From Mycobacterium sp. (GTDB lineage: Bacteria; Actinomycetota; Actinomycetes; Mycobacteriales; Mycobacteriaceae), in assembly GCF_025965855.1 (NCBI RefSeq), contig NZ_JAOPWB010000140.1:1-40805 (forward strand): DNA of 40,805 nt, given 5' to 3'. A model generated the notes under the pieces. It was not told the origin of the DNA. It was given only the letters and a program-made list of their open reading frames with translations, and did not search any database. This document shows, one piece after another, positions 1-9,432 of this stretch (the stretch's first letter is position 1; each line of letters starts with the position of its first letter). A program made the translations under genes and the position numbers.

Positions 1-1
1 C

Positions 2-127
2 GCGTTGGCGCCGGACAGCCCGATGGGGCTCGCCCTGGCAGGCCACCGGCCAGGGGACGTCGTGACATTCGAGACGCCGCAGGGACCACAGCAGGTCGAG
101 CTGGTGGCGGTCCGGTATCCCGACTAA
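2..127 (+). CDS. GreA/GreB-family C-terminal domain protein (5' end outside window)
   Basis: Only the last 41 codons are present. They read as the C-terminal FKBP-like domain of GreA/GreB/Rnk-type RNA-polymerase secondary-channel proteins: an SPMGLALAG segment followed by GDVVTFETPQG and a final strand ending VAVRYPD. In this family the matching region is SPLGRALLG, then GD-x-V plus a beta strand. These factors stimulate transcript cleavage by, or otherwise modulate, RNA polymerase. The N-terminal coiled coil that would separate a true GreA from a paralogue lies outside the window, so the exact member cannot be named. Confidence 0.75.
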   Translation, partial: ALAPDSPMGLALAGHRPGDVVTFETPQGPQQVELVAVRYPD

Positions 128-167
128 GGCCTCGGCGCGCGTACGCAGCCCGCCAGGTGTGTGAAGA

Positions 168-696
168 TCAGTCGGCGAGCTTGGCCGCGAGCACGTCGCA
201 CTTATCCATGTCGGGGACCGACCCCAACAACGACGCCGCAGTTTTGCCAACTCCCGCGGGTCGCGGCCAGCAAGGTGGGCGAGTCGCGACTTGGTGTCGG
301 GAAACACGTCGAAGATGCCGCCATAGGCATCGACTGAGAGAACTGCCACGCCGGGTTCAGGTAGGGAAGGAACTTGTGTTGGGAGTAGTTACGAAGCTCG
401 ACGAGCAGCTTGGCCTCGTCTGCTTCGAACACGGCGAGGCGCTTGGCGGTGTACTCCCCTTGCTCGAACTCGCTGAGCTGCTTCCCGACGCTGGGCCAGA
501 TGTCTCGCAGAATCGCGCGCTGACCCGAGATGAGCAGCTTCACTGAGGCTGAGAAGTTGGCTAGCAGCCGCGCTAGCTCTATGCCGAAGGGATCACCCAC
601 GTCGGGATTGAACGGCTGGCTTCGTCCGATGATGGGGTATTGCGCGATATGGGCCTGCAACTCCTCGGCGTTCTTTCCGAACGCGTACGAGGTCAG
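168..696 (-). pseudogene. Decayed gene with HEPN-like R-x4-H motif
   Basis: Protein-like sequence runs on the minus strand from about 696 to a stop at 168, but only by changing frame twice. The first part (about 120 residues to near 333) contains LRNYSQHKFLP, which fits the R-x4-6-H motif of HEPN-fold proteins (Arg at about 391-393). It then continues in another frame as DAYGGIFDVFPDTKSRLAHL, and in a third frame as LLGSVPDMDKCDVLAAKLAD before the stop. Each piece has natural composition while the frames between do not. HEPN domains are common in toxin and defence RNases. That function here is inference from one motif, and the gene looks dead. No start codon can be assigned because the 5' end runs into an unrelated plus-strand remnant. 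Confidence 0.5.
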
Positions 697-714
697 GTTC
701 GACGTAGCGGGTCG

Positions 715-832
715 GCGCGCACACCTGACCGGTCGGGTGGCCCAGGCGCTCAAGGAGAACGAGTACCTGTTCGAGGAGACGCCGTCGATCGAGACGGCCG
801 ACGTGCTGGCGGCGCACCTGCCAGGCGGCTGA
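715..832 (+). pseudogene. Short 3' gene remnant of unknown function
   Basis: The plus-strand frame ending at the stop at 830-832 reads like natural protein: VAQALKENEYLFEETPSIE, then TADVLAAHLPGG. No start codon with a ribosome site fits just this piece, and the frame upstream is antisense to the neighbouring decayed gene. It is probably the surviving 3' end of a gene cut by deletion. Its last residues (DVLAAHL) faintly resemble those of the decayed gene at 168-696 (DVLAAKL), which may be chance. Confidence 0.3.
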
Positions 833-834
833 CG

Positions 835-1407
835 TCAGCCCGCCACGCGCTCGACAGCGGCCACGATCAGATCCGGCCGGGCCGGAACCGGTATGCCCTC
901 AACAAAGACGCTGGGTGTGCCGCCGATGCCGCGCGCGAGCGCACGCTCAGTCACGAAGCTGGGCCAGGGAAGGTATCTGCCCTCCTGGATCTCACTGGCG
1001 AACGAGGGATCGGTGATACCGATGGTCTGTCCGAGAGCGATGAGCTGGTCGTTCGTCAGGCCCGGACCGCCTTCGGGCGGCTGATATTCGAACAGGGCGT
1101 GGGCGTACTCGTGGAATCGTCTCGCGTCCGACGCCGCTGCGGCCGCCGCAGCTGCACGGGTCGAATAGTGAGTCGTCGATGCGTTGTCCAGGAAGTTCAT
1201 CGGATGACGGACGAACCGAATCATCTGCCGGTCCAGCAGCAGGTTGATGGTGTCGCCGGAAGCCAGCTCGAATTGTTTGCAGAAAGGGCATTGGAAGTCG
1301 ATATAGGCGTCTACGTCGACTGGGCCGGTGCCGACGGCAATGCCGGTCTTGTCGTCGGTGGCTCCGCGCGGGACTGGCATTTCGAGGGTCCGGTTCATGA
1401 CCGCCAT
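835..1407 (-). CDS. DsbA-family thiol-disulfide oxidoreductase
   Basis: A 190-residue protein with a thioredoxin fold. The active-site C-P-F-C is at residues 40-43 after the strand VDVDAYIDFQ, the inserted helical domain follows, and a cis-proline loop GGTPSVFVEG lies near residues 163-172. This is the layout of the Thioredoxin_4/DsbA group, which forms or reshuffles disulfide bonds. Most such mycobacterial proteins are exported or membrane anchored, but no signal peptide or membrane segment is visible from this start. Either the protein is cytosolic or the signal-coding 5' part has been lost; the DNA just upstream has no convincing in-frame extension. The ribosome site is weak. It stands alone among decayed genes. 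Confidence 0.85.
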   Translation of the reverse strand: MAVMNRTLEMPVPRGATDDKTGIAVGTGPVDVDAYIDFQCPFCKQFELASGDTINLLLDRQMIRFVRHPMNFLDNASTTHYSTRAAAAAAAASDARRFHEYAHALFEYQPPEGGPGLTNDQLIALGQTIGITDPSFASEIQEGRYLPWPSFVTERALARGIGGTPSVFVEGIPVPARPDLIVAAVERVAG

Positions 1408-1994
1408 GCTGCCCGCCGCCGACCGGCGTGGCCTCGGCCCGGCGGCGCAAGCCGTCCGACGTCAGTTCGGCATCGCGGGACGGGATCGCCGGCGCCGAAC
1501 ATGTCGTCAGCGCCTCACCCAACCGCGCCTGCGCAGCGGCTCGGGGAGCCCGGCGAGCCGGACGCGTCCGGCATGTGGCGACAGGAGTCCGTCGCCTTTG
1601 AAGCCCACGATCCGGCTCACCACGTCGGCGGTGATCATGAACGGGGCCGCTTCCTCAGACACTTGCCATTTGGCCTGCTCATTGTGATCCCCTCGAGTCT
1701 CGGTAGTGGTCTGAGCGCAGTCCCATCTCCGACCTTGCCCGAACGGATCTGTGCAAAGCTCAGCCTCGGAGGACCAAGACCTGGGCCGCAATCGTCAGTC
1801 TGAGTCGAATGTGACGTCGAGCTAGCGCTGCGCTGCCGGGGCGAAGGCATACTTCGCCTTCGTCAGACGCGCCGCCGACATCGTCGGGCGCCAGGCGAGC
1901 CGGATCCGCCACCCAGACAGGGGGTGGCGGGACCGGGTGAAGCCCGTTGCACGGTTCACGCGGCGCAGCGCGGGATGGGGGTCGTGGACCAGGG
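1408..1994. other. Region without a convincing gene
   Basis: I see no gene I can defend here. The minus strand has a coding-like stretch at about 1507-1640 (contains MITADVVSRIVGFKG), with no good start and no family I recognise. It may be a remnant of whatever lay upstream of the DsbA-like gene. An inverted repeat at 1906-1930 is listed separately. Confidence 0.4.
1906..1930. terminator. GC-rich hairpin downstream of the small acidic protein gene
   Basis: CCGCCACC (1906-1913) and GGTGGCGG (1923-1930) are perfect 8-bp inverted arms with a 9-nt spacer. The hairpin lies about 65 bp past the stop of the minus-strand gene at 1995-2312. There is no T tract, which is usual for mycobacterial terminators, so a termination role is only inferred. 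Confidence 0.4.
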
Positions 1995-2312
1995 TCAGGC
2001 GGCTTCGACGAGGACTGTGCCGTCGTCGGCGACCGTGACGACGACGTTCAATTCGTCGGAGTCGTCGATGATCGTCAACAGTTCGACTACCGCGGTACGG
2101 AGCTCGGGTGCGTCCATGTTCTGGATGGTGTCTCGATTGTCGGGATTGCCGCCGGGCGCGGCGGGCAGGTTGTTGTCGGACGTCTGGTCCTGTGTGGTCG
2201 TTTTGGTGTCTTGCGAGGTGGTTGTGTCATTAGCCATGACATCGAAACTATTGCTCATCGAGCGTGCGCCCGAGGGTCCAGCAGGACGATTCTTGGCGTG
2301 AAAATTCGTCAT
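1995..2312 (-). CDS. Small acidic hypothetical protein
   Basis: A 105-residue protein I do not recognise. The first half is rich in Asn, Asp, Thr and Gln (a run of TTTSQDTKTTTQDQTSDNN type), so probably disordered. The second half (from about residue 65) looks folded: a helix DAPELRTAVVELLTIID, then a beta hairpin ELNVVVTVADDGTVLVE. The start at 2312 has AGGAAG nine bases upstream; ATGs at codons 19 and 26 are alternatives. It has no signal peptide or membrane segment. It sits alone between decayed sequences, so its function cannot be inferred from context. Confidence 0.6.
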   Translation of the reverse strand: MTNFHAKNRPAGPSGARSMSNSFDVMANDTTTSQDTKTTTQDQTSDNNLPAAPGGNPDNRDTIQNMDAPELRTAVVELLTIIDDSDELNVVVTVADDGTVLVEAA

Positions 2313-2535
2313 GTGGAGTCACTTCCTGGTCGGAACCGCGAGTACGGCGCTTCGTCGGCCGGCGCAGTAGGGCCCCGTGCCTGAGCGGAGGCGGAGTAGA
2401 GGCCGGGGATCCGTCAGATCTGAAGAGCTGCAAGCGAAGAACTGCCGAGGTTTGCATTTTTGATCAACCCGATCCCCAGCTGGCTCCTATGCAATTCCAC
2501 TAGCCCGTGTGTCTAGTCGTCTCAGGTGACTGACG

Positions 2536-3298
2536 CTACTTCTGGCGAACAGTGCGCGGGCGTCCATTGTCGAGGATTGCTCGGCCACCGTCGGGGCAGC
2601 AATCTCTGTCTGTGCAGACCAGACGCGTCCAGATGTCCCGGTGGTGACAGAGTTGCTCGAGGCTGCGCTTGTCGACACTTCGAGCGAGTGGTGCTACATA
2701 AATCGGCCGCTCAGACCGAGGACCGCCCGATTGAGCTTGCCGCCGGCTCGACATCGTTGCTGGCAGGTCGCAACGTTCGCGCCAACCAATTCCGGTTTCG
2801 TACCCCTGCGCACCTGCTGCGATAGCTAATTCTCCGAGGCGACCCTGCTGCCAAAGGACGACCAGGTGGTCGTTTCTGAGCTGTTCAACCATGAGGACCA
2901 GGTCCATCGCACGCTCGTCATGGTGTGCGCCAGCGTCGACCTTCGACGCCGCGACCTCCCGCGGCGCGAGTTCGGCGAGTGCCCGCATCATGGGGCCATG
3001 CGCGTGAGTTCCGTTGATGGGTTGCAACATCCGCCAACCGACGGCCACGACCGCTAGAAAGGGGTAGAGCGATCGCCTCGTTGTCGAGGTATTCCCGTGC
3101 GTAGTCCCACATTCCGGCCTGGACGTCGATCCAGTCGCTTCCGGGTCGATCGATGTGGACGTACGGCGGGATGATGGCAGTCGCTCCATGAATTACTTGG
3201 TAGTCAATCACCCGCCTGGTGAGATCCGACAGAAACGCCGTACGAGACATCTCTTGTGGGGTGAGGGTCCGAGGCAGACCGAGGGCGGGCTGGACCAA
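2536..3298 (-). pseudogene. Frameshifted gene of unknown function with Cys-rich C-terminus
   Basis: Two overlapping minus-strand frames join to give one natural-looking protein. The first, from a start near 3298 (or the ATG 16 codons later), runs through LTRRVIDYQVIHGATAIIPP and VQAGMWDYAREYLDNEAIAL to about 3070. The second takes over at about 3069 with LYPFLAVVAVGWRMLQP and continues through AHHDERAMDLVLMVEQLRND to a cysteine cluster, VCTDRDCCPDG, near its end at 2536. A single frameshift near 3070 accounts for the break. The C-terminal clustered Cys could bind zinc. I cannot place the family. A sequencing error at the break is the main alternative to a true pseudogene. Confidence 0.5.
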
Positions 3299-3633
3299 CG
3301 GTCACCAACAGGCTGTGCGGCACTCTTGGCAATGTTCAAGCTCTGCGCAATGAATGAGATTGTCCCGCAACAAAATCGCGCTAGCGTTCCATCCATGACC
3401 ACACTCGCGAACATTCTCAGTAATGCCACACCGCCCCGTCTGGGTCGAGCCCAACGCGACCCCTGCAACTGGTTGGACGACCGCTGTGACGAAGCTCAGC
3501 GTGTCAGCATCGGCGTCGCGTGAATGGGTGGTTTGTCAGGTGGATTGTTGAGATGCCAACAATCTATGGATGCCGTAAGATTTCCCCAACCTGACAGGCG
3601 AGTTCTACCAGGTCCTCCCGAGCGGAAGGTTGG
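3299..3633. other. Intergenic region upstream of the secreted protein gene
   Basis: No gene is visible. The right part is AT-richer and carries a perfect inverted repeat (3544-3563) and a TAAGAT that could serve as a -10 element, both upstream of the plus-strand secreted protein gene. Confidence 0.4.
3544..3563. promoter_or_regulatory. Inverted repeat ATTGTTG-N6-CAACAAT, probable operator
   Basis: ATTGTTG (3544-3550) and CAACAAT (3557-3563) are perfect 7-bp arms six bases apart. The site is about 70 bp upstream of the secreted protein start and just before a possible -10 (TAAGAT). Arm length and spacing suit a dimeric helix-turn-helix repressor; which one is unknown. Confidence 0.45.
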
Positions 3634-4089
3634 ATGATGATGAATATCGAGCTTGCTATCGCGCGAGGGTTCGCCGCAAGCGCTGTGGTCGCCGGTTTAG
3701 CGCTCGGTGCAGCTAGCCCAGCGTGGGCTGACGGACCAACGATGAGCGGTAGCTATAACGAGACCTCGACATCGCCGGAGGGCCACAGCGTGGTCACCAG
3801 CTGGAGCGTCAACCCCTGCGCCAGCCAACCCAACGGCGGATGCGTCTGGGTCAAAGCCGGCCCCGGGGGTAATGCAGCGTATTTTACCGATGGTCAATGG
3901 GTGCTCGACGGGATGGGCGACCTAAGTTGCTCTGACGGTAGTTATCATCAACTCGCCACCAACACGCACGTTACGTGGGATCCCGACACCTTGGCAGGCA
4001 CTTCTCAAATCACCTACATCGGCCCTAACTGCGGGCACCCAGCGGGGTACGTTCAAACCAACAAGGTCCAGATCAAATCGGCATCCTGA
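3634..4089 (+). CDS. Small secreted protein, mycobacterial Cys-rich family
   Basis: A 151-residue protein with a clear Sec signal: basic start, hydrophobic core SAVVAGLALGAASPA, and a probable cleavage after AWA at residue 32. The mature part of about 119 residues is beta-rich with paired cysteines: NPC, GGC, LSC and GPNC. The pattern GSY-x-T ... TSW-x-VNPC ... GC-x-WVKA ... DGQWVLD ... TWDPDTLAGT is one I associate with small exported mycobacterial proteins of unknown role. Three consecutive ATGs open the frame; GGAAGG upstream is best spaced for the second (3637). A broken paralogue lies tail to tail with it at 4188-4391. Confidence 0.8.
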   Translation: MMMNIELAIARGFAASAVVAGLALGAASPAWADGPTMSGSYNETSTSPEGHSVVTSWSVNPCASQPNGGCVWVKAGPGGNAAYFTDGQWVLDGMGDLSCSDGSYHQLATNTHVTWDPDTLAGTSQITYIGPNCGHPAGYVQTNKVQIKSAS

Positions 4090-4187
4090 CGTTTCGCGGA
4101 CGGCAGGCTGCTGCCGTTCGACACGGTCGCGGACCGGTGCCGGGCGTGCGGTGAGGACTTGGTGGGTGGCCAGCGCAGCTGGCTGGC

Positions 4188-4391
4188 CCCCACCCCGGCT
4201 TTGATGTAGATACACCCGTCACCACAGGAATTGACGGTCCAACTGGTGGTAAAGGTTGCGCCGGTCGGCGTTGTCGCGGTATCGGTGTAACTACCGTTCA
4301 TTGTTGGTGTATCAGCCCACGCCGGGCCAGCTGCACCGACAGCTAAACCGGCGAACACAGCGGTAGCGGCGAAGCGCCGTGCAATAGCCAT
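4188..4391 (-). pseudogene. Truncated paralogue of the neighbouring secreted protein
   Basis: The first 68 codons from the ATG at 4391 closely parallel the intact gene at 3634-4089: MAIARRFAATAVFAGLAVGA against LAIARGFAASAVVAGLALGA, both AWAD at the cleavage site, then PTMNGSYTDT against PTMSGSYNET, and TSWTVNSCGDGCIYIKAG against TSWSVNPC...GCVWVKAG. After codon 68 (about 4188) the similarity stops abruptly. The frame runs on to 4053 through unrelated sequence that overlaps the 3' end of the intact gene on the opposite strand. Roughly the second half of the protein is gone. The two copies converge, so an inverted duplication followed by deletion explains the arrangement. Confidence 0.75.
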
Positions 4392-5922
<1,531 letters not shown>

Positions 5923-5970
5923 CCTTGCCGGCGACGGCACCCGGAACCGCCACTCATAAACTGACCCCTC

Positions 5971-6744
5971 GTGGGCATGCTGTTCGGTTTTGCGCCGTGG
6001 ATCGTCTATTGGGTTCTGGTCGGTAACGTCCCGTTCGCCGCTGCTGCGCTGGTCGCGCTGGCGATCTCGATCGCGGCGCTCATAGTCGGCGCCTCGGCGG
6101 GCAAATCGCTCCAAATCGGTGCTGTCGCAACGTTTCTGGCGCTGACAATCCTGACCTTTGCGTTCAGCGACTCGCTTAACCAGCGGTGGATATTGCCGCT
6201 GAGCAACCTCGGGATCCTCCTGGTTGCGCTCGTTGAGACGCTGGTCGGCCAGTCGTTCGTGCGTGAGTTCGCCGCCGCGGAACAGCCCGGTGACGTCGTC
6301 AGGACGACGCTGTTCGGCCGGGTCGTCCGCGTGCTGAGCTGGGTCTGGATCGCCGCGTTCGCCGTCATGACCGTGTCGGCGGCGATCCCGCCGATCGTGG
6401 ACCGTAACTCCACCATCCTGGACACGAAGACCCCGTTGTCGTACGTCGGCTACTGGATCATCCCGTTCGCGGTGTTGGGCCTGGCGGCGCTGGCGTCGCG
6501 GCTGCTGCCCGACCGGATGCTGGCCGGGATCGACGACGTCGCCCGCGAAACGTCGTTCGTCGCCTACGACGAAGCCACGATCGATGAGCTGTACTACCTG
6601 GCCCAGGAGCACGCCAACCGCGAGGTCGGCCCCGGCAAGGAGGCCTACAACGTCAAGGTCGGGGGGATGGGGACCCCGCTGACCGGCGACGAGGCGCGAA
6701 AGTCGTGGCCCTCTACCTACAAAGTGCGCGATAAGCGGCGCTAG
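5971..6744 (+). CDS. Multi-pass membrane protein of unknown function
   Basis: A 257-residue protein with about six hydrophobic segments: residues 4-18, 22-42, 48-64, 73-90, 117-140 and 157-180. It ends in a hydrophilic cytoplasmic-type tail of about 75 residues rich in charged residues and ending KVRDKRR. No catalytic motif is evident. It starts at GTG 5971 or the ATG two codons later; neither has a strong ribosome site. Forty-eight bases separate it from the upstream methyltransferase and 19 from the downstream lipoprotein, so the three may form a transcription unit. I cannot name the family. Confidence 0.75.
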   Translation: MGMLFGFAPWIVYWVLVGNVPFAAAALVALAISIAALIVGASAGKSLQIGAVATFLALTILTFAFSDSLNQRWILPLSNLGILLVALVETLVGQSFVREFAAAEQPGDVVRTTLFGRVVRVLSWVWIAAFAVMTVSAAIPPIVDRNSTILDTKTPLSYVGYWIIPFAVLGLAALASRLLPDRMLAGIDDVARETSFVAYDEATIDELYYLAQEHANREVGPGKEAYNVKVGGMGTPLTGDEARKSWPSTYKVRDKRR

Positions 6745-6763
6745 AGGCGCAAAGATCGGCTTC

Positions 6764-8368
6764 ATGGCATCAACCCACCTGACAACGCTGCATGCGGGGC
6801 TGGCGGCGGGAACGGTGTTGCTCACGGTGGCGGCCTGCTCGTCGGACCCCTCGCCCTCCCTGTCGGTGCCACCGCCCAAGGAACTGACCATCGGCGCCGG
6901 GACGGTTCTGACCATCTCCCCGGGCCAGCTGTTGGCCGCCACCAACGGCGTCACTCCGGTGGCCTTCGGCAAGCCCGCACACGGCAGCATCGCCTACGGC
7001 GCATACGGGGCGATGATTTACACCCCCGACGCCGGCTTCACCGGCACCGATCAGCTGCCGGTCACCGTCAGCCACGCCGTCAGGCTCTACGCCGAGGACG
7101 AGACGCCGTTGCTCATCGTCGGCGAGGTCGCCGTGCAGGCCAACGCGCACGGGTCCGCGATCGCCGCGGTGCCCGGCAGCGCCGACGAAATCTATGGCCT
7201 GGCCGATCGTGGCCCGAACGCCGACGGGCGCACCGCGGGCGAGAAGGTGCTTCCGATACCGGCTTTCCATCCGCAGATCGCCAAGCTCAAACTCGGCGAC
7301 GGCGTGGCGTCGCTGGAGCAGATCATCACCCTGACCGGAAAGGACGGCGCGCCGCTGGTCGGGCTCATCGACCCGAGGGCGGCCACCGGCGAGTCACTCA
7401 TCGACCTCAACGGCAATCGGCTACCGGCGTCGGATCACGGCCTGGACGGCGAAGGCTTGGTCGCCATGCCCGACGGCACGTTCTGGGTGTCCGACGAGTA
7501 CGGCCCGTTCGTCGTCCATTTCGACGCCAACGGCAAAGAGCTGGAACGGTTCTCGCCGTACGATGGCACGCTGCCCAGGGAACTCTCGCTGCGCAGCCCG
7601 AATCAGGGAATGGAGGGGCTGACCATCACCCCCGACGGCGGCACCCTGGTGGGCATCATGCAGTCGGCCCTCAATACGCCGGGCTTGGCCGGCTCGCCCA
7701 GATCCGTCCCCCTCACCCGCATCGTGACCATCAACCTCGCCAACCGCGGCGATGTGCACGAATACCTCTACCCACTGGCCAATCCGCAACAGACGAAGGT
7801 CGCGGTGTCCGAGATCGCCGCCCTGAGCGCCACCACGTTCCTGATCGACGAGCGCGACGACCAGCCGCAGCCCAACGGCAACAAGAAGATCGACGTGGCC
7901 GACCTCGCCGCGGCCACCGACGTCGGACCGCACTCAACGGTGCCGGGATCCACCTATCGGGCCGACGCCGGCGGCCTGTTGATCAATGGCGTTCCGATCG
8001 AGACTTTCGTCGGCGTCAGCACCGACGCCGCGGCCACCGACGAACTCAGCGCCGCCGGGATCGCCCCCGCCACGAAAACGCTCAAGCTCGATCTTTCAGA
8101 CCTGCTGCGTTCGCTGTCCCCCAACGGTGATTTTTTCGGACACAACCATGTCGAAGGACTCATCAGCCGCGACAACGGAAGGACGCTGATCCTTGCCAAC
8201 GACAGCGATTTCGGGCTGGCCGGGCTGGCGAACGCTAGCCCGCCCTTTGCGCTCAAGCCCAAGATGTTGCCCAACGGCACCCAGGACAGCGGCGAGATCC
8301 TGGTCGTCGACACCACCAAGCTGCCCGCCACGACGGAGTCGGTGACCGTGCCGATTAAGGTCGGCTGA
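6764..8368 (+). CDS. Phytase-like (esterase-like) lipoprotein with Ig-like N-terminal domain
   Basis: A 534-residue exported lipoprotein. The signal peptide ends in a lipobox LLTVAAC with the acylated Cys at residue 25. Residues 40-105 form an Ig/cadherin-like repeat (HGSIAYGAYGAMIYTPDAGF and GTDQLPVTV). From about residue 125 to the end the sequence fits the phytase-like family (PF13449): EIYGLADRGPNADGR, LDGEGLVAMPDGTFWVSDEY, GMEGLTITPDGGTLVGIMQS, FLIDERDDQP and HNHVEGLISRDNGRTLILAND. Members are beta-propellers, often annotated as esterase-like, anchored outside the cell; phosphate-ester hydrolysis is suggested but not proven for them. The ribosome site is weak. Confidence 0.85.
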   Translation: MASTHLTTLHAGLAAGTVLLTVAACSSDPSPSLSVPPPKELTIGAGTVLTISPGQLLAATNGVTPVAFGKPAHGSIAYGAYGAMIYTPDAGFTGTDQLPVTVSHAVRLYAEDETPLLIVGEVAVQANAHGSAIAAVPGSADEIYGLADRGPNADGRTAGEKVLPIPAFHPQIAKLKLGDGVASLEQIITLTGKDGAPLVGLIDPRAATGESLIDLNGNRLPASDHGLDGEGLVAMPDGTFWVSDEYGPFVVHFDANGKELERFSPYDGTLPRELSLRSPNQGMEGLTITPDGGTLVGIMQSALNTPGLAGSPRSVPLTRIVTINLANRGDVHEYLYPLANPQQTKVAVSEIAALSATTFLIDERDDQPQPNGNKKIDVADLAAATDVGPHSTVPGSTYRADAGGLLINGVPIETFVGVSTDAAATDELSAAGIAPATKTLKLDLSDLLRSLSPNGDFFGHNHVEGLISRDNGRTLILANDSDFGLAGLANASPPFALKPKMLPNGTQDSGEILVVDTTKLPATTESVTVPIKVG

Positions 8369-8403
8369 AGTGTCCGGCCAAGCGGTGGCATTATGCCCAA
8401 ACT

Positions 8404-8593
8404 ATGGCATGGAGAACGGGCACCCAGAACTACTCATGCGCTGCCCGGGCCGCCGCAGTCCTAACAGGCCTCGCGATCACCGCCAGCTCGCCCGGCGGCT
8501 GGTGGATCGACTCCGGTTGTCGGGCTGGGCATTGCCGCCGCAGTATGGGAAGGCATCCAGGCCTGGCGCGGCGACGACTGCTGCGGCCACTAA
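8404..8593 (+). pseudogene. 3' remnant of a cation-transporter gene (CDF-like C-terminus)
   Basis: Two plus-strand frames join to give the end of a membrane transporter. The first has CAARAAAVLTGLAITASSPG then GWWIDS. After a shift near 8515 the second reads GLGIAAAVWEGIQAWRGDDC followed by CGH and a stop at 8591-8593. Alternation of a membrane helix, a GWW-x-D turn, a second helix and a terminal E-G-x-x-A/S-W-R-G-x-x-CC is what I know from the C-terminus of actinobacterial cation transporters of the cation-diffusion-facilitator superfamily. Everything upstream of the last two helices is missing. It converges on the copper operon and probably belonged to the same metal-resistance island. Confidence 0.55.
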
Positions 8594-8763
8594 CCGCCCA
8601 CGCGACCACATGGGAAAAATATAGCCGCCGTGGGATTCGCGAAAGACAACCGGCGGGCGAACTTATCTGGCGTTCGATTCAGATGTCTGGGACTGTTTCC
8701 CGTTAACTGCCAGGCATTTTCGCCTTATCGGGAAAAGCGAAAATTTCGCGGCGTTGACGGCGA

Positions 8764-9360
8764 CTATGGTCGTCCGCCAGGCCCCATCATGCCGCCAGGC
8801 CCCATCATGCCGCCAGGCCCCGTCATCCCGCCGGAACCGCCCATCATGCCTTGCATCATTGCGGGCATTCCGTCGCGCACGAACCCACTGACTTCACGGG
8901 CGTGCGCGCGGATGGCGTCGGTGAGGGCGGGATCGTCGGAGGTTTCCTCGGCGATGACGCCTGTTGGTGTGAGCGTCAATTGGCGGCGGTAGCCGCCGGC
9001 GTTGCGGAACAGCGTTGGCAGGCTTTGGCTCATGCACATGACCTCGGAGCCTCGGTCAACATGGGAGTACATGCTGGACACGTGCGCGTGTAGTTGTGCG
9101 GTGAGATCGGCAGCGTTGGATTGGGTCGTGGTGCGCACGCCGCCTGGGATCTCCTCGACCGTGCGGGTAATTTCGGTGTGCCGGTTGAACATTTCCATGT
9201 AGAGGCTCATGTCGGCCGGGCTGGCACCCATCATTCCGCCGTCTGTGAGGCGGATGGCCACGCCGGGTGAACCAAGGATTCCGCGAAGCGCATACCCGGC
9301 ACCCATGACCGCGCTGGCGCCGAGCACAGTAAGTGCCGCCCGCCGAGTGAATCTATCCAT
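8764..9360 (-). CDS. Met-rich exported protein of the copper island
   Basis: A 198-residue protein with an N-terminal twin-arginine-type signal (TRRAALTVLGASAVMGAG). The body is helical with scattered His and Met (MSLYMEMFNRHTEI, HAHVSSMYSHVDRG, EVMCMSQS). The tail is a Met/Gly/Pro repeat, MMQGMMGGSGGMTGPGG, then two more GGMMGPGG units, which is typical of periplasmic Cu(I)-binding proteins that use thioethers. It lies 72 bp downstream of the short membrane protein and is probably the last gene of the csoR-ctpV operon. Likely role: binding or buffering copper outside the membrane; this rests on composition and context. Confidence 0.75.
   Translation of the reverse strand: MDRFTRRAALTVLGASAVMGAGYALRGILGSPGVAIRLTDGGMMGASPADMSLYMEMFNRHTEITRTVEEIPGGVRTTTQSNAADLTAQLHAHVSSMYSHVDRGSEVMCMSQSLPTLFRNAGGYRRQLTLTPTGVIAEETSDDPALTDAIRAHAREVSGFVRDGMPAMMQGMMGGSGGMTGPGGMMGPGGMMGPGGRP
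8774..8827. repeat. Three tandem 18-bp units coding the Met-rich tail
   Basis: Three consecutive copies of an 18-bp unit (CCGCCAGGCCCCATCATG) at 8774-8791, 8792-8809 and 8810-8827. The first two are identical; the third differs at two bases. In the minus-strand gene they encode repeated GGMMGP. In-frame gain or loss of units would change the number of Met ligands. Confidence 0.9.
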
Positions 9361-9432
9361 GCGATGACCTCCTGGGTATCTCAGTGATGTCGCTGGAATG
9401 AATTATCTTGGCGCCCAAGGTGTCCCGAGCAG

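Noticed and set aside
4092..4190. Plus-strand zinc-ribbon-like stretch (RCRACGEDLVGG) between the secreted paralogues
   Set aside because: Too short, with no start and only one CxxC; kept only as a note at the breakpoint of the broken paralogue.
8774..8827. Possible CRISPR-like or VNTR array
   Set aside because: Three head-to-tail 18-bp units without spacers, inside a coding frame; a coding tandem repeat, not a CRISPR array.
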